13,315 bases of DNA from positions 1-13,315 of the forward strand of contig CAWBBX010000077.1 in the NCBI GenBank assembly GCA_963787005.1. Reading direction: 5' to 3'. The notes beneath the pieces are model-generated. The model did no database searches. It was not told where the DNA came from and worked only from the letters and a program-made list of their open reading frames with translations. Numbering within the stretch: position 1 is the first letter of the stretch; each line of letters begins with the position of its first letter. Origin of the DNA: FEN-1297 sp963787005. GTDB taxonomy: Bacteria > Bacteroidota > Ignavibacteria > Ignavibacteriales > Ignavibacteriaceae. The position numbers and the translations under genes are program-made. Positions 1 through 6,606 of the stretch are shown in pieces.

Positions 1-6
1 GGATCG

Positions 7-339
7 TCACCGGGTCGGCGGCCGCGCCTGCTCGTCGAGGACGAGGCAGGCGCCGTTGCGCTTCCGGAGCAGGTACGGCGACTCCCGGCAGTCCTCCTCG
101 ACCGGGACGTTGACCCATATCTCCTTGAATCGCCCCGGGATCACCAGCTCGAGGCCGCTGCCGAGTCCCGCGGCGTCCGCGAAGAGGCGGGCGTCTCGCT
201 CGAGCTCCGCCGACGCGCCGATCCGGAGCCCCCGGAGAAGAGGCCGATCTCGAGCTCGGCGCCGTTGCGGCGCCGGCCGCGGGTCGGCGTCGCGGGAGAC
301 CGTGCGGGGCGCCTCGAGCGTCCCCCGGGCCGCGCCGGC
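7..339 (-). CDS. Partial protein-coding fragment of unknown family in high-GC DNA
   Basis: An open minus-strand frame ends at a TGA (complement of 7-9) and stays open to about 339, where the GC-rich segment stops. Its C-terminal half looks like real protein, including GLELVIPGRFKEIWVNVPVE followed by a stretch containing ESPYLL. The half nearer the junction is arginine- and proline-rich and less convincing. A neighbouring frame there reads RNGAELEIGLFSGG, so a frameshift within the segment is possible. I do not recognise the family. Base composition (very rich in G and C, with GC at third positions) is unlike every other gene in the window, so this piece probably comes from another organism or replicon. 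The 5' end is missing. Confidence 0.4.
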   Translation of the reverse strand, partial: AGAARGTLEAPRTVSRDADPRPAPQRRRARDRPLLRGLRIGASAELERDARLFADAAGLGSGLELVIPGRFKEIWVNVPVEEDCRESPYLLRKRNGACLVLDEQARPPTR

Positions 340-343
340 GCAG

Positions 344-559
344 AACGTAATAGAAATTAAATTAGAAGATACGGGCTGCGGGATTTCGAAAGAGGATTTG
401 TCCAGAATATTCGATCCGTTTTACAGTACGAAAGGCCAAAAGGGCACCGGTCTCGGGCTGGCGGTTATCTGGGGAATAATAGACAATCACGAAGGTTCAA
501 TAATTGTTAACAGCGAAATTAATAAAGGTACGATATTTACAATTCATCTTCCGTTGTAA
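344..559 (+). CDS. Histidine kinase, C-terminal ATPase fragment
   Basis: This is the last ~70 residues of a sensor histidine kinase, the ATP-binding HATPase_c domain that phosphorylates the conserved histidine. Visible boxes in order are G1 (DTGCGIS), F (RIFDPFYSTK) and G2 (KGTGLGLAVIWGI), then the usual closing beta strands ending in IHLPL. The dimerisation/phosphoacceptor and sensor parts are missing because the upstream ~340 bases are unrelated high-GC DNA; the in-frame reading through that DNA has no kinase features, so the gene is cut at the junction rather than naturally short. The tail is clearly similar to that of the complete kinase at 9206-10798. The stop is 7 bases before the next response regulator, so the two were probably a cotranscribed pair. 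Confidence 0.85.
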   Translation, partial: NVIEIKLEDTGCGISKEDLSRIFDPFYSTKGQKGTGLGLAVIWGIIDNHEGSIIVNSEINKGTIFTIHLPL

Positions 560-566
560 GAAATAA

Positions 567-1373
567 ATGAGCAAACAATTCGACATACTGGTTATTGACG
601 ATGAACATGTTGTTGTTGACGTGGTCGGCAAAATATGCTCTTCGGAAAATCTTACCGTAGATTCTGCCGTTGAAGTAAAGTCGGCGCTGGAGAAGATCGA
701 TAAGAACAGTTACAAACTGATCATCTGCGATATCATGATGCCGGAAATGGACGGTTTTGAGCTCCTTGATGAGATGCAGAAGAGAAAGATAACGACTCCG
801 CTTATAATGACTACAGGATACTCTACAGTGGAGAACGCTGTTAAATCGCTCTATTCCGGAGCAATCGATTTTATACCCAAACCGTTTACAACCGACGAGC
901 TGCTGAGCTCGGTATACCGGGGTTTGAAGTACGGAGAAATACAAAACAGGATACTCTCGGATCAAAGCGGCGAAAAAGGGCACTCGCTTATTTATGTGCC
1001 GTGCCCGGCAAAGTATTACCGCCTCGGCTACGCGAGCTGGCTGTCGGTAGAGCGTGAAGGCTCCGTTAAACTGGGTGTTACCGATATGTTTCTCAGAACT
1101 ATCGAGAATATTTCATCAGTAACGCTTATAGAGACGGACAACGAGATCATTCAGGGGAGCAGCTGCGCGCAGATAAAATCGGAAAACGAAGTTATTAATT
1201 ACGTACTTGCTCCCGTGAGCGGAAGGATAATAGAGAGCAATGAGGAGCTTCTGCATAATATGAGCATTCTCGAAAAGGATCCGTATTTCAAGGGATGGAT
1301 ATACAGACTAATTCCGACCGACATTGAATATCAGCTGAAGCACCTGACACCATGCAGCTCGGACAGGATTTAA
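567..1373 (+). CDS. Response regulator with C-terminal GcvH-like domain
   Basis: A 268-residue two-domain protein. Residues 1-120 are a receiver domain with the acidic pair D11-D12, phosphoacceptor D55 (IICDIMMPEMDG), T82/T83 and K105 in IPKPF. Residues ~150-255 resemble the H protein of glycine cleavage: WLSVEREGSVKLGVTD, then VLAPVSGRIIESNEELL, then DPYFKGWIYRLI. In true GcvH a lipoylated lysine lies eight residues before the proline of the PVSG turn; here that position is E208 (K204 is nearby but offset), so lipoylation is unlikely. No DNA-binding domain is visible, so output is probably by protein contact. The start ATG has only a weak ribosome site and lies 7 bases after the kinase stop, suggesting translational coupling. 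The domain calls are confident; the role is not known. Confidence 0.85.
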   Translation: MSKQFDILVIDDEHVVVDVVGKICSSENLTVDSAVEVKSALEKIDKNSYKLIICDIMMPEMDGFELLDEMQKRKITTPLIMTTGYSTVENAVKSLYSGAIDFIPKPFTTDELLSSVYRGLKYGEIQNRILSDQSGEKGHSLIYVPCPAKYYRLGYASWLSVEREGSVKLGVTDMFLRTIENISSVTLIETDNEIIQGSSCAQIKSENEVINYVLAPVSGRIIESNEELLHNMSILEKDPYFKGWIYRLIPTDIEYQLKHLTPCSSDRI

Positions 1374-1446
1374 ATTATGATTTTGTACTGTACTGTTAGT
1401 TAAACCCGAAACAAGAAGATATAGAATTTAAAGAAGGAGAAAATAT

Positions 1447-2616
1447 ATGCCACTACTAATCTTAGCCGTAATATTATTTATAATCGCCGATGTAGCCATT
1501 AGGTACGTAAGTAAGCGGTTGAAAGAGCAGAAAGCAAGAGAGCAGCGAACGGCAGTGCTTGATGAAAGCTTGAAGCTCGACTACAGCCGCGAAGCAAAAT
1601 CACTCAAACGAGTCGAGGTTGAAAATCCCAAAGCAAAGATCCTTTGCGTGGACGACGAGGGAGTTATCCTCGACAGCTTCAGGAAGATTCTGGTGATCGA
1701 CGGCTATTCCATCGATACCGTGCAAACGGGACAGGAGGCATTGGGACTGATACAGACGCATCATTACGACTTTGTGTTCACTGATCTTAAAATGCCCGAA
1801 ATGGACGGTCACGAAGTGGTAAAATCCGTTAAGCATCTCCGTCCCGATATAGACGTGATTGTTATTACCGGTTACGCTACGGTTGAATCCGCCGTAGAAT
1901 GCATGAAATTCGGTGCCATGGATTACGTGCAGAAACCGTTTACGGAAGAAGAGCTGCTGGATTTTACGGGCAAGATTCTGATCAAAAGGCAGGACAGGAT
2001 TCAGAGACAGCTTAAGCCGAAGGTGAATATCACTCATTTCTCAGATGAAGAAAATATACGCAAAGGCGAGTTCGCAATTCCGGGCGGTGTGTTTATTTCC
2101 GAAGGGCACTGCTGGCTGAGCCTGGCAGACGACGGAACGGCTAAGATAGGAATAGACGATTTCGCAAAGAAGCTTATCGGAAAAATAGACGACTTCGAGC
2201 TGCCGAACCTCGGAATGAATATTAAAAAAGGCCAGCCGCTCTTCGTAATTAAACAGGGAAATAAGCTAATACCGTTCAAGGCTCCTATCTCCGGGGTAGT
2301 AACCAAGGTCAACAAAGTGCTGGAGAAAGATAAGGAAGCCCTCGAGATGACGCCTTATGACAACAACTGGTTCTGCGTTGTGGAAGGAGAAAACCTCGAG
2401 CAGGAGCTCAAAGAACTGAAGCTCGGAAAATCCGCCGTAGCATTATACCACGACGATCTGGAAAATTTAAAGAAATCTATCAAGACCTTTGTGGATAACG
2501 GCGCCAACGAATACGAACTGAAAAACAACGGAGAGATTTACTCCGGGATTCTCGAAAAACTCGGTGAAAAAGATTGGGAGGATTTAGTGAACAATTTCTT
2601 CGAGCGGCAGACTTAA
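1447..2616 (+). CDS. Membrane-anchored response regulator with GcvH-like domain
   Basis: A 389-residue protein with an N-terminal membrane helix (residues ~2-20, LLILAVILFIIADVAI), a charged linker, a receiver domain (~63-185; D69-D70, phosphoacceptor D113 in FTDLKMPEMDG, K163 in VQKPF) and a GcvH-like domain (~214-315; HCWLSLADDGTAKIGIDDFA, then FKAPISGVVTKVN). The usual lipoyl-lysine position holds N272, with K273 next to it, so it is probably not lipoylated. The C-terminal ~30 residues (NGEIYSGILEKLGEKDWEDL onward) are helical and resemble the tail of the protein at 7767-8513. The start has a strong ribosome site (AAGGAG, 1434-1439, 7 bases before ATG). It follows the first regulator by 73 bases and is closed by the terminator at 2645. 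A membrane-tethered receiver without DNA binding suggests it acts directly on a membrane complex. Confidence 0.85.
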   Translation: MPLLILAVILFIIADVAIRYVSKRLKEQKAREQRTAVLDESLKLDYSREAKSLKRVEVENPKAKILCVDDEGVILDSFRKILVIDGYSIDTVQTGQEALGLIQTHHYDFVFTDLKMPEMDGHEVVKSVKHLRPDIDVIVITGYATVESAVECMKFGAMDYVQKPFTEEELLDFTGKILIKRQDRIQRQLKPKVNITHFSDEENIRKGEFAIPGGVFISEGHCWLSLADDGTAKIGIDDFAKKLIGKIDDFELPNLGMNIKKGQPLFVIKQGNKLIPFKAPISGVVTKVNKVLEKDKEALEMTPYDNNWFCVVEGENLEQELKELKLGKSAVALYHDDLENLKKSIKTFVDNGANEYELKNNGEIYSGILEKLGEKDWEDLVNNFFERQT

Positions 2617-2644
2617 TTAAACTTTAAAGCATCATCCGATTAAT

Positions 2645-2673
2645 AAAAGCCCCGCACGATGCGGGGCTTTTTT
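2645..2673 (+). terminator. Rho-independent terminator after the regulator operon
   Basis: A perfect 11-bp stem, AAAGCCCCGCA (2646-2656) pairing with TGCGGGGCTTT (2660-2670), with a 3-base CGA loop. It is preceded by A residues and followed by T residues (2671-2673). It lies 29 bases after the stop of the membrane-anchored regulator and separates that operon from the sigma-54-driven gene that follows. Confidence 0.93.
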
Positions 2674-2827
2674 ATGCCGCCCCGTTTCTCTTCTTGTTGA
2701 CTTTTTCAATATCTCTATGTTGAATTGATTTACAAAAATAATTACTCCGTTTGTTCAACAATTATGCATTGCTCCGCAACTCAATTTGATATAATAACTT
2801 ACGGCAGTGCTTTTTACTGCCCGCGGA

Positions 2828-2843
2828 TGGTACGCTTATTGCC
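2828..2843 (+). promoter_or_regulatory. Sigma-54 (RpoN) promoter, near consensus
   Basis: The sequence TGGTAC-GCTTA-TTGCC matches the RpoN consensus TGGYAC-N5-TTGCW, with the invariant GG (2829-2830) and GC (2841-2842) at the required spacing. It lies 41 bases before the ATG of the small membrane protein at 2885, a normal distance for transcription starting about 12 bases beyond the -12 element plus a leader with ribosome site. A sigma-54 activator (NtrC type) is encoded at 10806, so the needed regulator is in the same locus. No enhancer-like inverted repeat upstream could be defined with confidence. Confidence 0.8.
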
Positions 2844-2884
2844 ATGTATGAGCTGTAATAAAACTGTTCATAAAGGAGAAAGCC

Positions 2885-3118
2885 ATGATTACTTTTCTGC
2901 TCATACTAATATTAGTTTTCCTGCTGGTGGACGTTCTTGTACTTGGGGTAATCGAGCCGCTCGCATATATGCCGCGCAGTAAAAAAAGTAAAGCGCAAAA
3001 GACAAGCGTAAGCGTGGAAGAAAAATTTCCTGAACTCGGGTTGGTCGGCGCTACAATGTACGACGGCGGGAAGAAGGACGAAACGGACAATAAAACTAAA
3101 GAAGAAATTAAAAAGTAA
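2885..3118 (+). CDS. Small membrane protein with TMYDGG motif
   Basis: A 77-residue protein of unrecognised family. Residues 2-25 form one hydrophobic helix (ITFLLILILVFLLVDVLVLG); a basic stretch (PRSKKSKAQK) marks the cytoplasmic side; the motif GATMYDGGK sits at residues 55-63, followed by a charged, Lys/Glu-rich tail. The helix closely resembles that of the protein starting at 5143 (VFLLVDVLVL against FFILVDYLVL), and the nine-residue motif is shared with the proteins at 5143 and 7767, so it looks like a version of the 5143 protein with the GcvH-like domain removed. The start has a strong ribosome site (AAAGGAG, 2872-2878, 6 bases before ATG) and a sigma-54 promoter just upstream. It is probably a small subunit or anchor of the nearby electron-transfer complex; that is inference from context. 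Confidence 0.8.
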   Translation: MITFLLILILVFLLVDVLVLGVIEPLAYMPRSKKSKAQKTSVSVEEKFPELGLVGATMYDGGKKDETDNKTKEEIKK

Positions 3119-3188
3119 GACCGCTGTTTATATTAGTGCATCGACTGCTTGTTAATGTAATTTATATTTCCGGATTATTTTCCGCTGC

Positions 3189-3241
3189 ATCGGATAGGTT
3201 TTAAATTTTAGTAAATTAAAATTTAGAATTTATCCGATTTC
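3189..3241 (+). terminator. Long AT-rich hairpin, probable terminator
   Basis: Outer arms ATCGGATA (3189-3196) and TATCCGAT (3231-3238) are perfect complements. Inside them TAAATTTTA (3202-3210) pairs with TAAAATTTA (3217-3225), giving a long hairpin with a few unpaired bases, followed by a short T-rich run. It lies 70 bases after the small membrane protein and would end that transcript. The long AT-rich inner stem is less typical than the other two terminators, so a regulatory hairpin is an alternative. Confidence 0.55.
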
Positions 3242-3287
3242 TTTATATAATTGCCTGCCAAAATATATTAACTATCGGAGCCCGATA

Positions 3288-4175
3288 TTGCTGCTGGGAG
3301 AATTAAGCGCGCTGCTGACGGCCTTCTGCTGGTCCGGTTCATCTTTGTCATTTTCCGATGCCTCCCGCAGGATAGGATCGCTTCAGCTCAACATTAATAG
3401 GATGATCCTCGCCGCGGTTTTTCTATCCGTCACTATTTTCCTGGCCGGATTCAATTATCAAATCAGCTACTCTCAAGCGGGATACCTTGCGGTTAGCGGT
3501 TTTGTGGGACTGGTTATCGGCGATACCTTCCTATTTAAAGCATACCAGCATATAGGCGCTAGACTGAGCATGCTGCTGATGGCACTCGTGCCGGCAATAA
3601 GTAGCCTGATGGCTTATTTTTTCCTGGACGAGATTTTATCCGCGCTCGGTATAATCGGCATTATTGTTACAATTACAGGTGTATCCGTTGTAGTTCTTGA
3701 AAAAAAAGAATCGGCCGAAACATCAAAAAAAACAGATGCAGCCGGTATATTGTTCGGACTTATCGGGGCGCTCGGCCAGGCGTCCGGTTTAATCTTCGCG
3801 AAGTTCGCTTTCGAAGAAGGGCATATCAACGGATTTGTCGCAACTTTTGTGAGGATATCTTCGGCGGTTATATTTATGCTGATCGTGGGCATTGCGGCAG
3901 GAAGGTACAACAATCCTTACAGAGTTTTTAAGAATGATCTTAAAGCTCTGAGGAGTACGATACTCGGAACAATACTCGGGCCGTATTTAGGTATTACTTT
4001 TAGTCTTATTGCAATTTCTAACGCGAAAGTAGGCATAGCATCCACAATAATGTCCACTGTCCCGATTATCATGCTTCCGCTGGTCAGAATAATATATAAA
4101 GAAAAATTATCGATGAGGGCAATATGGGGAGCGGTAGCTGCAGTAGGCGGCGTGGCAATATTATTTTTGAGATAG
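3288..4175 (+). CDS. EamA/DMT-superfamily membrane transporter
   Basis: A 295-residue, very hydrophobic protein with about ten membrane helices arranged as two similar halves (residues ~5-137 and ~152-292), the pattern of EamA (drug/metabolite transporter) exporters. Typical features are the early helix LLGELSALLTAFCWSGSSL, the GLVIGDTFLFKAY loop, and a second half closing with IIYKEKLSMRAIWGAVAAVG and a final Gly-rich helix. The substrate cannot be read from sequence. The start is a TTG with GGAG 7 bases upstream (3277-3280); no in-frame ATG gives a full first helix, so TTG is preferred. It probably forms its own transcription unit, placed between the sigma-54 gene and the redox operon by chance. 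Confidence 0.88.
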   Translation: MLLGELSALLTAFCWSGSSLSFSDASRRIGSLQLNINRMILAAVFLSVTIFLAGFNYQISYSQAGYLAVSGFVGLVIGDTFLFKAYQHIGARLSMLLMALVPAISSLMAYFFLDEILSALGIIGIIVTITGVSVVVLEKKESAETSKKTDAAGILFGLIGALGQASGLIFAKFAFEEGHINGFVATFVRISSAVIFMLIVGIAAGRYNNPYRVFKNDLKALRSTILGTILGPYLGITFSLIAISNAKVGIASTIMSTVPIIMLPLVRIIYKEKLSMRAIWGAVAAVGGVAILFLR

Positions 4176-4199
4176 CCCGTGTATTTATATAAAGCAGAA

Positions 4200-4703
4200 C
4201 TAAATCAATTCTAAATATAAATCGTAATTTTTCTGATCGAAGCAGACAAAAATTACCTCGTTTATATCGTCATTCTTCTCAAGAAAATGTATTACGGTGT
4301 TATAAGCGATTTGCGCGGCCCGCTCTTGCGGAAATCTATACATCCCCGTGCTTATAGCCGGAAAAGCTATTGTCTTCAATTTATGCTCTACCGCAAGTGT
4401 AAGTGAATTTCTGTAGCAGCTTTCGAGGAGAGCGTCTTCATTATTGCCGCCGCCGTTCCAAACCGGACCGACAGTATGAATAACATACTTTGCGGGAAGA
4501 TTGTACCCGCGTGTTATTTTCGCCTGTCCGGCCGGGCATCCGTTTAGCTTCCTGCATTCTTCAAGAAGATCCGGACCCGCGGCACTGTGAATTGCCCCGT
4601 CAACTCCGCCTCCGCCGAGAAGTGAAGAATTAGCCGCGTTAACAATTGCGTCAACTTTTAGTTGAGTTATATTCCCCTTTACTATTTTGATTTTTTCATT
4701 CAT
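4200..4703 (-). CDS. Macro-domain ADP-ribose hydrolase/deacetylase
   Basis: A 167-residue stand-alone macro domain of the MacroD/YmdB type, which binds ADP-ribose and typically removes ADP-ribose or acetyl groups (O-acetyl-ADP-ribose deacetylase). Signature elements are ITQLKVDAIVNAANSSLLGG followed by GGVDGAIHSAAG, the YVIHTVGPVW strand, and the phosphate loop AFPAISTGMYRFP; all expected loops are present. The start is set at the complement of 4701-4703, giving MNEKIKIVKGN with GGAGAG 5 bases upstream. A longer reading from 4766 adds an unconserved hydrophobic leader without a ribosome site. It converges with the EamA gene (24 bases between stops) and runs divergently from the redox operon. 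No functional link with the neighbours is evident. Confidence 0.92.
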   Translation of the reverse strand: MNEKIKIVKGNITQLKVDAIVNAANSSLLGGGGVDGAIHSAAGPDLLEECRKLNGCPAGQAKITRGYNLPAKYVIHTVGPVWNGGGNNEDALLESCYRNSLTLAVEHKLKTIAFPAISTGMYRFPQERAAQIAYNTVIHFLEKNDDINEVIFVCFDQKNYDLYLELI

Positions 4704-5142
4704 AATATCTCTCCAAAACCAATTAAGCGGAATAATAATTTCAATTATTCGTACTAACTCATCCATTTAAAATAAAAACAAGCATAAAATTATCAATCCA
4801 TAAACGCTAAGCGGTAAATACGGCGGACGGCAGTGTTGTATTTATTTACAAAAGGGATGTAAGAAATTCTACAACGGATATAGCCCTAAAATAAGGGATG
4901 AAACTAACTTTAATAAAAATCAGTAAATAGAGTGTGTTATTATTCAACAGGACAATTACCCGCCCAATTTTAATAAAATAATTATACTCGCATAAATTCT
5001 TCTAAAATAATCTCTTATAGACTCGCAGGCATTATTAAATTTTCAGGCACAAGGTTTGACTAAATACTGCATGACTATTTATAAAAAAGTCTGTTAAGAA
5101 AGAATATAATTCAAACAAATACTGATAAGGAAGGATTAAATA
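4704..5142. other. AT-rich divergent intergenic region
   Basis: About 440 bases without a convincing gene, between the macro-domain gene (minus) and the redox operon (plus). It should hold both promoters. The only recognisable element is the sigma-54-like sequence at 5045-5060. No tRNA, repeat array or strong terminator was seen. Confidence 0.6.
5045..5060 (+). promoter_or_regulatory. Possible sigma-54 promoter of the redox operon
   Basis: AGGCAC-AAGGT-TTGAC resembles TGGCAC-N5-TTGCW with correct spacing of the GG (5046-5047) to the -12 element, but the normally invariant GC of -12 is GA here. It lies 82 bases before the operon's first ATG. The match to the -24 half and the sigma-54 activator downstream make it worth listing; the -12 mismatch keeps confidence low. 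Confidence 0.35.
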
Positions 5143-5855
5143 ATGGTCGCCATATTTGCAGTGCTGACTTTCCTCTTTTTCATTTTGGTCGATTACCTTG
5201 TGCTGAATATTCAGGGAAACTTCACCCGGCGCTTCCGTCATTATTAACGAAGGCGAAGCGTATTGGATTTAGGGGAATAGATGTTGAGCTGCCGGATAAT
5301 GTATATTATTCCGACTGGCATACATGGGTAAGTAAAAATAAATACGGGCTTGCAAAAGTCGGTGTGGACGATTTCATCTTAAAAGCTCTGGGACCAATTT
5401 CCGTTACAAACGCGGCTGAGCCGGGCAATATAGTAAGCGCGGGTGACGTGATATTTGAAGGAAAGGTTAACGGAAGCAGCATCGAGTTCAGATCACCGAT
5501 AGACGGAATTGTAAGGTTCGTAAATTTCGGCGAAAAAGATAACATGATAAAAAAAGCTTACAACGACTGGCAGATGTCGTTAATACAAACCTCTTACCGC
5601 GAAAATACCGGGAGCCTTATTCCCCCGGAGAAAGCAAAGTTCTGGATAAAAGGAGAATGCAGGAGGCTGAGGAAATTTTTATCCGGCAGCCTCAGCGCCG
5701 AGAACCCGGCCGGTGTTACGATGTACGACGGCGGTAAAGCGGTTGAAGGCGCGGCAGCATATCTAAGTCAAAGAGGTATAGAGGAATTTAACAAACAGTT
5801 TTTATCAACCAGTCGGAGAATTCAAAATGCTGAAAGAGAAAGGAATTTTATTTGA
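5143..5855 (+). CDS. Membrane-anchored GcvH-like protein, interrupted by a -1 frameshift
   Basis: Translation clearly starts at ATG 5143 (ribosome site AGGAAGGA just upstream) and gives a membrane helix, MVAIFAVLTFLFFILVDYLV, but this frame stops at 5245-5247. The -1 frame is open from before the ATG to 5855, lacks any early start, and continues GFRGIDVELPDNVYYSDWHTWV and onward. Joining the frames at the heptamer G GGA AAC (5214-5220) gives 237 residues: helix (~3-22), GcvH-like domain (~54-147; WHTWVSKNKYGLAKVGVDDF and RSPIDGIVRFVNF), then motif GVTMYDGGK at 191-199 and a helical tail. The lipoyl-lysine position holds a glycine. Its first helix matches that of the gene at 2885. The last 29 bases overlap the FeS gene. 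It could be a programmed frameshift, a recent mutation or a sequencing indel; the single lesion in an otherwise clean 211-codon frame argues against old decay. Confidence 0.75.
5214..5260 (+). promoter_or_regulatory. Candidate -1 frameshift signal (slippery heptamer plus hairpin)
   Basis: The heptamer G GGA AAC at 5214-5220 is phased exactly as X XXY YYZ relative to the ATG at 5143, and slipping one base back enters the long open frame. Nine bases downstream, CGCTTC (5230-5235) can pair with GAAGCG (5255-5260), a 6-bp stem with a 19-base loop, at a spacing typical of stimulatory structures. The 0-frame stop TAA (5245-5247) falls in the loop. G GGA AAC is a known retroviral slippery site (simian retrovirus gag-pro); bacterial sites more often use A AAA AAG, so this needs experimental proof. 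Confidence 0.4.
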
Positions 5856-6606
5856 TGTAACAATGTGCGCCGGCTGCGGCGCTTGTTACGAAGCGTGTAA
5901 AAAAGAAAACGGACTCCCGGAAACGGGTGACGATTTTTTAAAGGATCATTTGTCGGCTTCAACATACACGGTGGTTGAGGAATACGGGGATAAGTACGCC
6001 AGGAAGATGTGCATGCATTGTATAGATCCCGCGTGCGTTTCGGTGTGTCTGGTCGGAGCTTTTACTAAAACCGAAACCGGGGCGGTTTTATACGACGCGG
6101 ATAAATGCATAGGCTGCAGGTACTGTATGCAGGCTTGCCCTCATATGATTCCCAGATACGAATGGAGCGAGACAAAGCCGAAGGTTAAGAAGTGTAACAT
6201 GTGCTATAACCGCGTAAAGAAAGGCGGAATACCCGCGTGCGCTGAAGCGTGTCCATCCGGCGCAACAATCTTCGGGGATTTCGAAGATATGAAGGCCGAA
6301 GCACAGAAACGTATCAAAGAAAATCCGTCGGATTATTATCCTCATATTTACGGTCTTGAAGAGGCGGGAGGCTCGCACGTTTTAATCCTTTCGCCCGTGC
6401 CGTTCGACAAACTTGGCTACACGTCCGGCTTAACCAAAGTTCCGATGCCCGAGCATACTCAAAAGGCGATGGATAACATTCCGCCTGTTGTCGGCGCGGC
6501 CGGACTTTTCCTCGGCGGAATGTACTGGCTGACTAAAAGGAAAAATCAAATTGCGAGGGAAGAATTGCACGAATCTAATAGAGGAAATAATGATGAAAGC
6601 AGATAA
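5827..6606 (+). CDS. HybA/HmcB-type 4x[4Fe-4S] ferredoxin subunit with membrane anchor
   Basis: A 259-residue iron-sulfur protein that passes electrons between a redox partner and the NrfD-type subunit encoded next. Sixteen cysteines form four clusters: CAGCGACYEAC (residues 14-24), CMHCIDPACVSVC, CIGCRYCMQACP, and CNMC paired with the later CAEACP across an 11-residue spacer. This is the pattern of the DmsB/NrfC/HybA/HmcB family. The strand HVLILSPVPFDKLGY and a C-terminal membrane helix (PVVGAAGLFLGGMYWLTKRK) are as in HybA-like subunits. There is no Tat or Sec signal peptide, so without a partner carrying one it should face the cytoplasm. The ribosome site CGGAGA lies 7 bases before the ATG. 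It overlaps the preceding gene by 29 bases and the next by ~14, indicating tight cotranslation. No molybdopterin or hydrogenase catalytic subunit is in the window. Confidence 0.92.
   Translation: MLKEKGILFDVTMCAGCGACYEACKKENGLPETGDDFLKDHLSASTYTVVEEYGDKYARKMCMHCIDPACVSVCLVGAFTKTETGAVLYDADKCIGCRYCMQACPHMIPRYEWSETKPKVKKCNMCYNRVKKGGIPACAEACPSGATIFGDFEDMKAEAQKRIKENPSDYYPHIYGLEEAGGSHVLILSPVPFDKLGYTSGLTKVPMPEHTQKAMDNIPPVVGAAGLFLGGMYWLTKRKNQIAREELHESNRGNNDESR

Noticed and set aside
56..559. A single 167-residue gene running through the composition break
   Set aside because: The first ~96 residues are Arg/Ser-rich low-complexity translation of foreign high-GC DNA; only the part from about 344 is a histidine kinase.
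2725..2982. An 85-residue open frame overlapping the small membrane gene
   Set aside because: It has no ribosome site, runs through the sigma-54 promoter, and overlaps out of frame a gene with clear coding features.
4704..4766. N-terminal extension of the macro-domain protein
   Set aside because: The extra leader is not part of the macro fold, and a strong ribosome site (GGAGAG) precedes the internal ATG at 4703.
5364..5855. A separate gene starting at GTG 5364
   Set aside because: This GTG lies inside the GcvH-like domain (after the WHTWV strand), has no ribosome site, and the protein-like frame continues upstream, so it is not the true start.
567..5855. A glycine cleavage system (gcvH) locus
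   Set aside because: The H-like domains lack the lipoyl lysine at the usual position, are fused to receivers or membrane helices, and no gcvP, gcvT or lipoate ligase is present; kbl at the far end is in a separate convergent unit.
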